From positions 59,210 to 123,209 of the forward strand of contig NZ_RSED01000010.1 in assembly GCF_003933735.1 (NCBI RefSeq): DNA of 64,000 nt. The letters run 5' to 3'. Made by a program: the position numbers and the translations under genes. Under the pieces are notes generated by a model. That model saw only the letters and a list, made by a program, of their open reading frames with translations, was not told where the DNA came from and searched no databases. This DNA comes from Aquabacterium soli. GTDB lineage: Bacteria; Pseudomonadota; Gammaproteobacteria; Burkholderiales; Burkholderiaceae_C. This document shows, piece by piece, positions 18,659-28,327 of this stretch. Numbering within the stretch: position 1 is the stretch's first letter; each line of letters begins with the position of its first letter.

Positions 18659-19242
18659 GCGCGGCCCTCCGGCACGTTGGTGTCCAGGGTGGTCAGGTGG
18701 CCATGCAGCAGCGCCTCGTAGCGGCCATTGGCCTGCAGCAGCAGGTCGCAGCACTCGCGCGCGGCACCGTGGCCGCCTTGCGCGGTGGTGACATGGTGGG
18801 CCACCGCGCGCGCCTCGGCATGTGCATTGGCCGGCGCGCAGGCCCAGCCGGCGCGCAACAGCAAGGGCAGGTCGGGCCAGTCGTCGCCCATGGCAGCCAC
18901 CTGCGGCCAGTCCAGGCCCAGCGCAGCCAGCAGGGGCATGGCGGCGGCCAGCTTGTCGTGGGCGCCGAACGCGGCGTGGGTCAGGCCCAGGTCCTTCAGG
19001 CGGCGGCGCACGGCGGGTGAATCCCGGCCGGTGATCACGATGGGCGTGATGCCGCCCTGCGCCAGCAGCTTCAGGCCATGGCCGTCGAGCGCATGGAAGG
19101 CCTTGAGCGTTTCACCCGCCTCGCTGATGTAGAGGCTGCCATCGGTCAGCACGCCATCGACGTCGAAAATGCAGGCGCGGATGTCGCGGGCCCGGGCCAG
19201 CAGGGCGTCGTCGAATCGCAGGGAGGGGGTGAGGGATCGCAT
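18655..19242 (-). CDS. kdsC: 3-deoxy-D-manno-octulosonate 8-phosphate phosphatase KdsC
   Basis: A 195-residue HAD phosphatase giving KDO from KDO-8-P for LPS inner core. HAD motif I is FDVDGVLTDG (residues 26-35), motif II is VITGRDS, and the C-terminal motif is GDDWPDLPLL. The last is the KdsC signature, with Trp in place of Asn. It lies between kdsD (29-base gap) and lptC (4-base overlap), the classical KDO/LPS transport order. Confidence 0.96.
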   Translation of the reverse strand: MRSLTPSLRFDDALLARARDIRACIFDVDGVLTDGSLYISEAGETLKAFHALDGHGLKLLAQGGITPIVITGRDSPAVRRRLKDLGLTHAAFGAHDKLAAAMPLLAALGLDWPQVAAMGDDWPDLPLLLRAGWACAPANAHAEARAVAHHVTTAQGGHGAARECCDLLLQANGRYEALLHGHLTTLDTNVPEGRA

Positions 19243-19271
19243 GCAGGCAGCAGTGAAGATGGCGACGACGG

Positions 19272-20291
19272 TCAGATGACCTTGGCGCGCATCAGGTCGT
19301 TGGTGTTGAGGGCGCCCACCAGGCGGCGGTCGGCGTCGACCACCAGCAAGGTGGTGATGCGGCGTTCTTCCATCACGGCCACGGCCTCGGCGGCCAGCAG
19401 CTCATCGCCGATGGTGCGGGGGCCGGGCGTCATGACCTGGGCAGCGGTGGTGGCGCGCAGGTCGGTGCCGGCCTCGATCTTTCGGCGCAGGTCGCCGTCG
19501 GTGAAGATGCCCAGCACGCGGCGTTCGGCATCGACGATGGCCGCGGCGCCCAGGCCCTTGGCGCTCATCTCGCGCATCAGCTCGCCAAAGGCGGCGTCGG
19601 CGCCCACGGCGGGCACGGCATCGCCCGAGCGCATCACGTCGCGCACATGGGTCAGCAGGCGCCGGCCCAGCGAGCCGCCGGGATGCGATCGGGCAAAGTC
19701 TTCCGGCTTGAAGCCGCGCACGTCCAGCAAGGTCACGGCCAGTGCGTCGCCCAGGGCCATCTGGGCGGTGGTGCTGGCGGTGGGGGCCAGGTTCAGGGGG
19801 CAGGCTTCCACCGCCACGGCGCTGTCGAGCACCACATCGGCATGGCGGGCCAAGGCCGATTCGGGCTTGCCCGTCATGGCGATCAGGGGGATGCCCTGGC
19901 GCTTGAGCACGGGCAGCAGGCCGGTGAGCTCTTCGCTCTCGCCGGAGTTGGAGATGGCCAGCACCACATCACCGGGCGTCACCATGCCCAGATCGCCGTG
20001 GTGGGCCTCGGCCGGGTGCACGAACATGGCGGGGGTGCCGGTGGAGGCCAGCGTGGCCGCGATCTTGCGTCCCACATGGCCACTCTTGCCCATGCCCATC
20101 ACCACCACCCGGCCCCGGCAGGCCAGCACCACGGCCACGGCGCGCGCGAACTCAGCGCCGGCCGGGCCTTCGAGCCGGGCGCGCACATCCAGCAGGGCCT
20201 GGGCTTCGATCTGCAGGGCCTGGCGCGCCAGGGCTGCCAAAGCCTCGTCGGCCAGCAAGGCGGGTGCGCCAGAAGAAGAACTTGGGGACAT
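19272..20291 (-). CDS. kdsD: Arabinose-5-phosphate isomerase KdsD/KpsF
   Basis: A 339-residue enzyme converting ribulose-5-phosphate to arabinose-5-phosphate, the first KDO step. An N-terminal SIS domain contains VVMGMGKSGHVGRKIAATLASTG and AEAHHGDLGM. Two C-terminal CBS domains lie around 215-335. The ATG at 20291 is chosen; a GTG two codons upstream is equally in frame. It is divergent from the KefB-type gene across only 44 bases. Confidence 0.95.
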   Translation of the reverse strand: MSPSSSSGAPALLADEALAALARQALQIEAQALLDVRARLEGPAGAEFARAVAVVLACRGRVVVMGMGKSGHVGRKIAATLASTGTPAMFVHPAEAHHGDLGMVTPGDVVLAISNSGESEELTGLLPVLKRQGIPLIAMTGKPESALARHADVVLDSAVAVEACPLNLAPTASTTAQMALGDALAVTLLDVRGFKPEDFARSHPGGSLGRRLLTHVRDVMRSGDAVPAVGADAAFGELMREMSAKGLGAAAIVDAERRVLGIFTDGDLRRKIEAGTDLRATTAAQVMTPGPRTIGDELLAAEAVAVMEERRITTLLVVDADRRLVGALNTNDLMRAKVI

Positions 20292-20335
20292 GGACACGGA
20301 ACCACACAGTAGGATCCAGGGATTCTAGGGACAAC

Positions 20336-22369
20336 ATGGCCACCACGCTCGACCTGACACTGCTCTACCTTTTTGCCGCGGTGATCGGCGTGGTGCTGTG
20401 CCGCCTGCTGCGCCTGCCGCCCATGCTGGGCTACCTCGTCGTGGGTGTGGTCATCGGGCCCAACGCGCTGGCCCTGGCACAGGATTCCTCCGGCGTGGAA
20501 CACCTGGCCGAGTTCGGCGTGGTGTTCCTGATGTTCGTGATCGGGCTGGAGTTCAACCTGCCCAAGCTGCGCAGCATGCGTTCGCTGGTGTTCGGCCTGG
20601 GCTCCAGCCAGGTGCTGCTGACCATGGCGGCCACGGTGGCGGGCTATTTCGCACTGGCGGGTGTGGTGGGCTGGATCGGCTCGATCGACAGCCACAGCGC
20701 CCACCCCGATGGCCTGCTCGGCTGGGGCCTGAACTGGCAGAGCAGCATCGCCCTGGGTGGCGCGCTGGCCATGAGCTCCACCGCCATCGTCGTCAAGATG
20801 ATGGCCGAGCGGCTGGAGCTCGATTCCGAGCACGGCAAACGGGTGATGGGCATCCTGCTGTTCCAGGATCTGGCCGTGGTGCCCCTGCTGGTGCTGATCC
20901 CTACGCTCAGCGCCAGCCCGGCCGACCTGACCCGCGCTCTGCTCCTGGCCACGCTCAAGGCCGCCGTGCTGCTGGGCCTGCTGCTGATGGGCGGTCAGAA
21001 GCTGATGCACTGGTGGCTGACCCTGGTGGCCCGGCGCAAGAGCGAAGAGCTCTTCATGCTCAACCTGCTTCTGGTCACCCTGGGCCTGGCCTGGCTCACG
21101 GAACACTTCGGCCTGTCGCTGGCCCTGGGCGCCTTCGTGGCAGGCATGCTGGTGGCCGAGACCGAGTACAAGCACCAGGTGGAAACCGACATCCGCCCCT
21201 TCCACGACGTGCTGCTGGGCCTGTTCTTCATCACCATCGGCATGAAGCTCGACTGGCACCACGTGGTGGACCACTGGGCTCTGGTGGCCTTGCTGACCAC
21301 GCTGCCGGTGCTGTTCAAGTTCGCCCTGGTGGCCTCGCTGGCGCGCTGGTTCGGCGCCCAGTCAGGCGTGGCCCTGCGCACCGGCCTGTACCTGGCGCAG
21401 GCGGGGGAGTTCGGCTTCGTGCTGCTGAGCCTGGCCAGCGAACACGGCCTGGTCTCACCGCAGGCCCAAAGCCCGCTGCTGGCCTCGATGGTGCTGTCCA
21501 TGCTGGCCACACCGGTCATCATCATGCACAGCAACCGCATCGTCACGCGGCTCTCGTCCACCGACTGGATGATGCAGTCGCTGGCCATGACCAGGATCGC
21601 CTCCAAGGCCATCAACACCGAGCAGCACGTGCTGATCTGCGGCTACGGGCGCAGCGGCCAGAACCTGGCCCGCCTGCTGGAGCTTGAAAAGATCCCCTAC
21701 ATCGCGCTCGACCTCGACCCCGACCGGGTGCAGCAGGCCGCCGCCGCCGGCCAGAACGTGGTGTTCGGCGATGCCACGCGGCTGCAAAGCCTGATGGCCG
21801 CCGGCCTGTCGCGCGCCAATGCGGTGGTGATCACCTGGCCCAGCGTGCCCGCGGCGCTCAAGATCCTGGCGCTGGTGCACGAGCAGGCTCCGCACGTGCC
21901 CACCGTGGTCCGCACGCTGGACGACACCGGGCTGGACGCCCTGCAGGCCGCCGGCGCCGCCGCCGTCGTGCCCGAGGCCATCGAGGGCTCGCTGATGCTG
22001 GGTTCGCAGGCCCTGGCCCTGGTGGGCGTGCCGATGCGGCGGGTGCTGCGGCTGGTGCGCGAGCAGCGCTCGGCCCGCTACGGCCTGCTGCGCGACTATT
22101 TCCACGGGGCGGACGACGATTCGGTGGACGAACTCGAGCTCAAGCGTCTGCAATCCGTCACGCTGGCGGCCGATGCGGCCTGCGCGGGCTTGAGCATCGG
22201 CGAATTGCACCCCATGATGGAGTCCGTGGCGGTGGTCTCCCTGCGCCGCGCGGGTGGCGCCGTGGTCGCGCCCGATCCTGCCGTCCGCGTGCAGGCGGGC
22301 GATACGCTGGTGCTGTCAGGCCGGCCTCAGGCCCTGGCGCGCGCAGAGCACACCCTGCTCAACGGCTAG
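20336..22369 (+). CDS. KefB/KefC-type monovalent cation:proton antiporter
   Basis: A 677-residue CPA2 transporter. Residues 1-385 hold about 12 membrane helices of the Na+/H+ exchanger fold, with family motifs GYLVVGVVIGPNAL and GLEFNLPKL. A Rossmann RCK/TrkA-N domain follows (about 415-530, VLICGYGRSGQNLARLLE), then a TrkA-C domain (about 590-675). Such proteins export K+ or Na+ under electrophile or pH stress. This exact order fits the YbaL/KefB group. A KefF/KefG-type regulator is not adjacent. Confidence 0.93.
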   Translation: MATTLDLTLLYLFAAVIGVVLCRLLRLPPMLGYLVVGVVIGPNALALAQDSSGVEHLAEFGVVFLMFVIGLEFNLPKLRSMRSLVFGLGSSQVLLTMAATVAGYFALAGVVGWIGSIDSHSAHPDGLLGWGLNWQSSIALGGALAMSSTAIVVKMMAERLELDSEHGKRVMGILLFQDLAVVPLLVLIPTLSASPADLTRALLLATLKAAVLLGLLLMGGQKLMHWWLTLVARRKSEELFMLNLLLVTLGLAWLTEHFGLSLALGAFVAGMLVAETEYKHQVETDIRPFHDVLLGLFFITIGMKLDWHHVVDHWALVALLTTLPVLFKFALVASLARWFGAQSGVALRTGLYLAQAGEFGFVLLSLASEHGLVSPQAQSPLLASMVLSMLATPVIIMHSNRIVTRLSSTDWMMQSLAMTRIASKAINTEQHVLICGYGRSGQNLARLLELEKIPYIALDLDPDRVQQAAAAGQNVVFGDATRLQSLMAAGLSRANAVVITWPSVPAALKILALVHEQAPHVPTVVRTLDDTGLDALQAAGAAAVVPEAIEGSLMLGSQALALVGVPMRRVLRLVREQRSARYGLLRDYFHGADDDSVDELELKRLQSVTLAADAACAGLSIGELHPMMESVAVVSLRRAGGAVVAPDPAVRVQAGDTLVLSGRPQALARAEHTLLNG

Positions 22370-22390
22370 GCCCCGCGCGTGCGGGCGCCT
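22368..22390 (+). terminator. Hairpin overlapping the antiporter stop codon
   Basis: A 9-bp stem with a single bulged base and GCGT loop (CCCGC/GCGGG core) begins at the stop codon. No T-run follows, so it is only a possible terminator. Confidence 0.35.
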
Positions 22391-22440
22391 GGCCTGCGGT
22401 ACGTCACGGTACATAACAACCAGGCACGAGGAGCGCACGC

Positions 22441-25400
22441 ATGACCCCAGAGCACAGCAGCCCCGCCGACACCGCGCCACGGCCGCGGCTTCCCGGCCGG
22501 CGCACCGCCACCATGGTCGCGTGGGCCACGGGTGTGTGGACCCTGCTGGTGCTGGCCGGTGCCGCCTGGAACATCAACCACCAACTCGACGACGGCCGCG
22601 AGAAGAACCTCGCCGGCGCCGCCCACCGGCTCGACAGCCTGCGCGAGACACTCGACTCCAGCTTCCAGCAGCTCGTGGCCCTGCCCCGCGCCCTCGGCCG
22701 CGAAGACGGCATGCAGCGCTTCTTGCTGGACACCCAGGTCGAAGGGTCGGCAGGCCTGACCGAAGCCGATCAGCGCCGCACCCAGGCCCTGCTGCTCGCA
22801 CGCCCCTCGGTGCGCCAGATGAGCCAGCAGCTCAAGGACACGGTCAAGGACTTCAAGCTCTCCGAGATCTTCCTGATGGACCGCTACGGCACCGTGCTGG
22901 CCGACAGCGGCTATGACGCCCAGCCCAATCCCATCGGCGGCAACTACAAGACGCGCAGCTACTACACCGAAGCGCTCGACGCCGGCACCGGCTCCCAGTT
23001 CGTCGTCGGCCGCGTCAACAAATCCCCGGGCTTCTACTTCGCCGGCCGGGTGGAGCGCGAAGGCCAGACCGTGGGCGTGCTGGTGATCAAGCGCGACCCG
23101 GAGGGCATGGCCCGCCTGTTCGACGGCGACCAGCGCCTGATCTTCGTCACCGACCGCAACGGCGTGATCGTGATGAGCAACCAGCCCAGCTGGACCCTCA
23201 CCCACGCACCCATCCGCGACAAGCTCACCCTGTCCGAGGCCACACAGCAAAAGCTCTACCGGCGTGCCGTGATCACCCAGCCCTGGGAGGTCAGCAGCAT
23301 CCCCGTCGGTTCACGCACGGCCGACCTGGTGACCATCGGCTCGCAGCGTTACCTGGCCGTGCAGCGCACCGTCATGGCCGACACCTACAACGCCTGGGTG
23401 CTGGCGCCGCTCGAAGGGGAAACCACCATGGTCACGGCCCGGGTGCTGGCCTGGGCCCTGGTGCTGCTGCTGGGCTACGGCGCCCTGGCCATGCTGCTGC
23501 AGCGCAGCCGCCGCCTGGGCGCACTGGCCGCGGCCCGCCGCGAACTGCACGACATGGCCCAGACCCTGCCGCTGGCCCTGTTCCGCTACCACCGCCGCGC
23601 CAACGGCCAGGTGCAGTTCGGCTTCCTGAGCCAGGCGGTCGAGCGCGTCATCGGGCTCGATGCCGTCACCGTGCTCAACGACCCCGCATTGCCCTGGCGC
23701 CTGGCCGGCCTGCCCGACCAACTGCCGCCCACACAGCCCACCGAGCTGGCCGTCACCGTGCAGGGCAAGCCGCGCTGGGTGCGCTGCCACAGCACCACCA
23801 CGCCCGATGCCCACGGGGGCGTGACCTACAACGGCTACTGGCTGGACATCACGGCGCAAAAGGAGCAGATGACACGCTCGCAGGCCGTGTTCTTCAATGC
23901 ACCCAATGCCTTCCTGTTCTTCAACCGCGAACTGGGTATCCAGCGGGCCAATCCCCAGGCCCTGGCCATGTTCCATGCCGAGAGCGAGCGCGCCCTGCTG
24001 GGCCTCAAGCCCTGGCTGCCCCCCTTGTCCACCGCCGTGCAGCACGACGGCCTGTCCGCCCAGGACCTGGCCCGCGACCTGATCGACGGCGTGCGCGCCA
24101 GCGGCCAGGCCCGCAGCTTCGAATGGCGCCACACCACGCTGGACGGCCGCGCCTTCGACGCCGAAGTGGTGCTGATTCCCTTCGAGCACGACGGCGCCCA
24201 GGTCTACTGCGCCGTCATCCAGGACATCACCTCGCGCAAGCAGGCCGAGGCCTTCACCCAGGCTGCCCAGCAGGCTGCCGAGGCCGCCACCCAGGCCAAG
24301 TCACGCTTCCTGGCCAACATGTCGCACGAGATCCGCACCCCCATGAACGCCGTGATGGGCATGACCCACCTGGCCCTGATGGAGGACATGCCCGCCCGCG
24401 TGCGCAACTACGTCGACAAGGCCCACCGCGCCGCCGGCAACCTGCTGCAGATCCTCAACGACATCCTCGATGTCAGCAAGATCGAATCGGGCAAGCTCGA
24501 ACTCGAGACCACCGAGTTCCAGCTCGAGACCGTGGTCAGCCACATGGCCGAGGTGCTGGGCGTGCGCGCCGAAGAAAAGCGCCTGGAGCTGCTCTTCACG
24601 GCCGAGCCCGACATCCCCACCGCCCTGGTGGGCGACCCGATGCGCCTGGGCCAGATCCTGATCAACCTGGGCACCAATGCCATCAAGTTCACCGAGAAGG
24701 GCGAGGTCATCATCGGCTGCGAGGTGCAGCAGGTCGATGCCCAGGCCGTGCAGCTGCACTTCTGGGTGAAGGACACCGGCATCGGCATGACGCGCGAGCA
24801 GGTCGACCGCCTGTTCGAACCGTTCACCCAGGCCGACACCTCCACCACCCGCCAGTACGGCGGCTCCGGCCTGGGCCTGGCCATCTGCCGCGAGCTGGTC
24901 ACGCTGATGGACGGGCGCATCTGGGCCGACAGCCAGCCCGGCGCCGGCACCACCATGCACTTCACCGTCCGCATGGGCCTGCAGAACCAGCAATCGCCCG
25001 CGCGCCGTGCCCTGCTGGCACACGAGCTGCGTGGCCGCCGCCTGCTGCTGGTCGACGACAACCCCACCGCCCGCGACATCCTGGGCGAGATGGTGCAGCG
25101 CATCGGCCTGGATGTGGACCTGGCCGAAAGCGGCCCGGCCGCGCTGGACCGCATGCAGCAGGCCATGGCCGCCGGCCGCCCGCACGAGATCCTGCTGACC
25201 GACTGGAAGATGCCCGGCATGGACGGCATCGACTTCGCCAAGCACGCCCTGGCCCTGCCGCCCGAGCACCGTCCTTGCGTGCTGCTGGTCACCGCCTTCG
25301 CCCGCGACGAGGCCCTGCGCGCCGCCGCCGGCGTGGGCCTGGCCGGCGTGCTCAACAAGCCGGTCACGCCCTCCACCCTGCTCGACAGCCTGAGCTACGC

Positions 25401-26574
25401 CCTGGGCCACGAGCCCGAGGCGGCCTCGCCCGCTCCGCGCCCCGCCGTGAAGGTGCTCGAGAACGCCCAGCACCACCTGGCCGGCGCCCGCGTGCTGCTG
25501 GTCGAAGACCAGCCCATGAACCAGGAGCTGGCCTGCGACCTGCTGATGCGTGCCGGGCTGGAGGTCGTCACCGCAGACCATGGCGAGGATGCCCTCGAGA
25601 AGCTGCGCCACGACGGCCCCTTCGATGGCGTGCTGATGGACTGCCAGATGCCCGTGATGGACGGCTACACCGCCACCGAGCGCATCCGCGCCAACCCAGC
25701 CTGGCAGCACCTGCCCATCATCGCGATGACCGCCAGCGCCATGGCCTCCGACCGCGACCGCGTGCTGGCCTGCGGCATGAACGACCACATCACCAAGCCG
25801 CTGGAGCTGCCGCAGATGTTCGCCATCATGGCGCGCTGGATCACGCCGGCGCGTCCGGCCGCCACGCGCCCCTGGCAGGCCCAGAGCGACCCGCTGCCCG
25901 CCTGCCCGGCCCTGGACACGCGCGACGGCCTGACCCGCTGCATGGGCAACATCGACCTGTACCGCCGCCTGCTCAAGGGCTTCGAGAAAACCCAGGGGCC
26001 CGCCGCAGAGCAGATCGAGCAGGCCCTGGCCTGCCACGACTACGACGAGGTGCTGCGCGTTGCCCACGGTGTGCGAGGCCTGGCCGGCAACATCGGAGCG
26101 CACCAGCTGGGCCATGCCATCGCCCTGCTGGAAGAAGCCTGCCTGCGCGCCGACCCCGATGAAAGCGTGGCCCGTGCCCGCGCCGCGCAGGACTGCCTGC
26201 AGGCCGTGCTGAGCGACATCCACAGCCTGGTCAAGCCCGCGGTGCCCGAGAGCCCGGAGGCCCCACCCGCCCTGCCGCTGGCCGAACTGCAGCCGTGGTG
26301 GGACCAGCTCGACACCCTGATCCGCGACCAGGACGCGCGCGCCCCCGACCTGCTGCGTCAGCTGCTCGACGAGCACCCCGGCCTGGCCCCGCTGGACGCC
26401 GTGGCTCGCCTGCGCCAGGCCTTGCTGCGCTATGACTTCGACGAGGCGGGGCCGGCCCTGGCGGAATGGCGCGACCAGGCCATCAAGACCGGTACGGCCC
26501 AGGCCGCCACCGCCGGGCGCAGCCCATCAGCAGACACCATCGCGGCACCAGGCACCCAGCCTCAGCGGGCTTGA
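22441..26574 (+). CDS. Large membrane hybrid histidine kinase (dCACHE-PAS-HK-REC-REC-HPt)
   Basis: A 1377-residue phosphorelay protein. Order: membrane helix (about 25-45); periplasmic double-Cache sensor (about 46-325, with YYTEALDAGTGSQFVVGRVN); second helix (about 332-353); two PAS-like domains (375-600); HisKA with His629 in MSHEIRTPMNAVMGM; HATPase_c; receiver 1 (LLVDDNPTARD...TDWKMPGMDG); receiver 2 (LLVEDQPMNQE...MDCQMPVMDG); and an HPt domain with the phospho-His in VAHGVRGLAGNIGA. All relay elements of a BarA/EvgS-type kinase are present in one chain, so only a final regulator is missing. It converges with the HD-GYP gene (12-base gap). Confidence 0.95.
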   Translation: MTPEHSSPADTAPRPRLPGRRTATMVAWATGVWTLLVLAGAAWNINHQLDDGREKNLAGAAHRLDSLRETLDSSFQQLVALPRALGREDGMQRFLLDTQVEGSAGLTEADQRRTQALLLARPSVRQMSQQLKDTVKDFKLSEIFLMDRYGTVLADSGYDAQPNPIGGNYKTRSYYTEALDAGTGSQFVVGRVNKSPGFYFAGRVEREGQTVGVLVIKRDPEGMARLFDGDQRLIFVTDRNGVIVMSNQPSWTLTHAPIRDKLTLSEATQQKLYRRAVITQPWEVSSIPVGSRTADLVTIGSQRYLAVQRTVMADTYNAWVLAPLEGETTMVTARVLAWALVLLLGYGALAMLLQRSRRLGALAAARRELHDMAQTLPLALFRYHRRANGQVQFGFLSQAVERVIGLDAVTVLNDPALPWRLAGLPDQLPPTQPTELAVTVQGKPRWVRCHSTTTPDAHGGVTYNGYWLDITAQKEQMTRSQAVFFNAPNAFLFFNRELGIQRANPQALAMFHAESERALLGLKPWLPPLSTAVQHDGLSAQDLARDLIDGVRASGQARSFEWRHTTLDGRAFDAEVVLIPFEHDGAQVYCAVIQDITSRKQAEAFTQAAQQAAEAATQAKSRFLANMSHEIRTPMNAVMGMTHLALMEDMPARVRNYVDKAHRAAGNLLQILNDILDVSKIESGKLELETTEFQLETVVSHMAEVLGVRAEEKRLELLFTAEPDIPTALVGDPMRLGQILINLGTNAIKFTEKGEVIIGCEVQQVDAQAVQLHFWVKDTGIGMTREQVDRLFEPFTQADTSTTRQYGGSGLGLAICRELVTLMDGRIWADSQPGAGTTMHFTVRMGLQNQQSPARRALLAHELRGRRLLLVDDNPTARDILGEMVQRIGLDVDLAESGPAALDRMQQAMAAGRPHEILLTDWKMPGMDGIDFAKHALALPPEHRPCVLLVTAFARDEALRAAAGVGLAGVLNKPVTPSTLLDSLSYALGHEPEAASPAPRPAVKVLENAQHHLAGARVLLVEDQPMNQELACDLLMRAGLEVVTADHGEDALEKLRHDGPFDGVLMDCQMPVMDGYTATERIRANPAWQHLPIIAMTASAMASDRDRVLACGMNDHITKPLELPQMFAIMARWITPARPAATRPWQAQSDPLPACPALDTRDGLTRCMGNIDLYRRLLKGFEKTQGPAAEQIEQALACHDYDEVLRVAHGVRGLAGNIGAHQLGHAIALLEEACLRADPDESVARARAAQDCLQAVLSDIHSLVKPAVPESPEAPPALPLAELQPWWDQLDTLIRDQDARAPDLLRQLLDEHPGLAPLDAVARLRQALLRYDFDEAGPALAEWRDQAIKTGTAQAATAGRSPSADTIAAPGTQPQRA

Positions 26575-26586
26575 GCCGGCGCCGGC

Positions 26587-27645
26587 TCAGTCGACCTGCG
26601 AGCCCCGCTCGTCGGCGTACTGGGCCATGATCTGCAGGATCTCGTGCTGCTGCGCGAAGAAGGCGTCCAGCAGCACCGGGTCGAAATGCGTGCCCCGGCC
26701 AGCCTCCATCATCTCCAGCGACTTGGCCGCCGAGAAGGCATCCTTGTAGGGGCGCTTGCTCATCAAGGCGTCGAACACATCGGCAATGGCCACAATGCGC
26801 CCGAACAGCGGGATCTGCTCGCCCTTGAGGCCCAGCGGGTAACCGCTGCCATCCCAGCGCTCGTGGTGGCTGAGCGCAATGGTGCGTGCCGCCACCAGCA
26901 CCTCGTTGTCGTGCTTGCCGATGATGTCGGCGCCGATCTGCGGGTGCTGGCGCATCACCACCCATTCCTCATCGGTCAATGGGCCGGGCTTGAGCAGGAT
27001 GTGGTCCGGCACGCCGATCTTGCCCACGTCATGCAGGGCCGCGGTCTGGAACAACAGCTGCAGCGAAGCCGGGCCCAGGCCGGCCTGCACACCTACCAGG
27101 CGGCAGATGTGGCTCATGCGCACGATGTGGTTGCCGGTCTCGTTGTCACGGAACTCGGCTGCGCGGCCCAGGCGGCGGATGATCTGCTGGCGCGTGGCCA
27201 CCAGTTCGGCCGTGCGCTGCGCCACCATGCGCTCCAGCTCACGGGCCTGGTCGTACAGCGCCAGGTGCGTGCGCACGCGGGCCTGCACCAGCGGCGGGCT
27301 GATGGGCTTGGTGATGTAGTCCACCGCGCCGATGGCCAGGCCCAGGCTTTCATCCTCGATCGAGCTCATGGCCGTGACGAAGATGATGGGGATGCGGCGC
27401 CGGTCGGGGTTGGCCTTGATGCGGCGGCACACCTCGTGGCCGCTCACGTCGGGCATCATGATGTCGAGCAGGATCAGCTCGGGCGGCTCGTCGGAGTAGA
27501 CGATCTTGAGCGCCTTCTCGCCCGAGGTGGCCACCTTGATGCGGTAGTCCTGCCCCAGCACGCGCGACAGCAACTCGATGTTCTGCGGCGAATCGTCGGC
27601 CACCAGGATGGTGGGCCGGTGGATCTCGTGCACCCCTGCTGACAT
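26587..27645 (-). CDS. Response regulator with HD-GYP cyclic-di-GMP phosphodiesterase (RpfG-like)
   Basis: A 352-residue two-domain protein. The N-terminal receiver (8-125) has phospho-acceptor Asp in LILLDIMMPDVSG. A short coiled linker is followed by HD-GYP (about 160-345) with the catalytic pattern HDVGKIGVPD, HHERWDGSGYPLGLKGE. The full H-D and GYP motifs predict active c-di-GMP hydrolysis. It lies 28 bases downstream of the cyclic-nucleotide-binding gene and converges with the 1377-residue hybrid kinase, a plausible phosphodonor. Confidence 0.95.
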   Translation of the reverse strand: MSAGVHEIHRPTILVADDSPQNIELLSRVLGQDYRIKVATSGEKALKIVYSDEPPELILLDIMMPDVSGHEVCRRIKANPDRRRIPIIFVTAMSSIEDESLGLAIGAVDYITKPISPPLVQARVRTHLALYDQARELERMVAQRTAELVATRQQIIRRLGRAAEFRDNETGNHIVRMSHICRLVGVQAGLGPASLQLLFQTAALHDVGKIGVPDHILLKPGPLTDEEWVVMRQHPQIGADIIGKHDNEVLVAARTIALSHHERWDGSGYPLGLKGEQIPLFGRIVAIADVFDALMSKRPYKDAFSAAKSLEMMEAGRGTHFDPVLLDAFFAQQHEILQIMAQYADERGSQVD

Positions 27646-27673
27646 CCTTCTACCTCCTCAGGCTACGCCGTAT

Positions 27674-28141
27674 TCAAGCGCTTGGAATCTGCCTCAGCAT
27701 GTTGGCGCGCATGCGCTGGGCCATCAGGGCCCCGGCCGCGCGCACCACCTCGACGGCCACCTGCGGCACCCGGGCGGCCAGCTCTTCAAAACGCGGCAGG
27801 CGCAAGGCCCAGACCACGCAGGGTGTCATCGCTTCCACATTGGCCATGCGCGGGCCGTCGGCGAACAGCCCCGGCTCGCCCAGCACCGAGCCGGCCCGCA
27901 GGATCGCGATGCGCGATGCCCCCGGCGCCGCGCCGGTGACGAACACCTGCAGCGAGCCCTGGCCCAGGAAGTAGACCGTGCGGTCATGGTCGCCCTGCTT
28001 GATCAGCAGATCACCCGAGCGCAGTTCATGGCGTGTCAGGTACTGGCAGAACACGCGCCATTGCTGCGCGTCCAGCCGAGGTCGGAATGAATCCTCGGCG
28101 TTCAGCGTCTGGATCGCGTGAACCAGTTCGGTGGCATCCAT
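27674..28141 (-). CDS. Cyclic nucleotide-binding (cNMP-BD) protein without DNA-binding domain
   Basis: A 155-residue protein from the ATG at 28141, supported by GAGGA 6 bases upstream. It consists essentially of one Crp-type beta-barrel (LIKQGDHDRTVYFLGQGSLQVFV, GSVLGEPGLFADGPRMANVEAMT) with a C-terminal helix. There is no helix-turn-helix, so it is not a classical transcription factor. It is probably co-transcribed with the HD-GYP regulator and may sense cAMP, cGMP or c-di-GMP. Ligand unknown. Confidence 0.85.
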   Translation of the reverse strand: MDATELVHAIQTLNAEDSFRPRLDAQQWRVFCQYLTRHELRSGDLLIKQGDHDRTVYFLGQGSLQVFVTGAAPGASRIAILRAGSVLGEPGLFADGPRMANVEAMTPCVVWALRLPRFEELAARVPQVAVEVVRAAGALMAQRMRANMLRQIPSA

Positions 28142-28327
28142 GCAGGGTCCTCTTTCAAGCTCTTGCAAGCATGTGCGGCGTGGGAATCCCCTCAAATGAA
28201 GGGGTAAGTCGTTAATTTATCCCATCCGGCTTGTGCTTACACAAGGAATAAGGCCCTTCACAGACCTTTTCAGACGTCGGTGTGGCAACCAGGTCAAGGG
28301 CCGTCAGGGATTTTCAGGACACCGGCA

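Noticed and set aside
24301..26376. 691-codon open frame antisense to the large hybrid kinase
   Set aside because: Shadow of the receiver/HPt region; low-complexity product.
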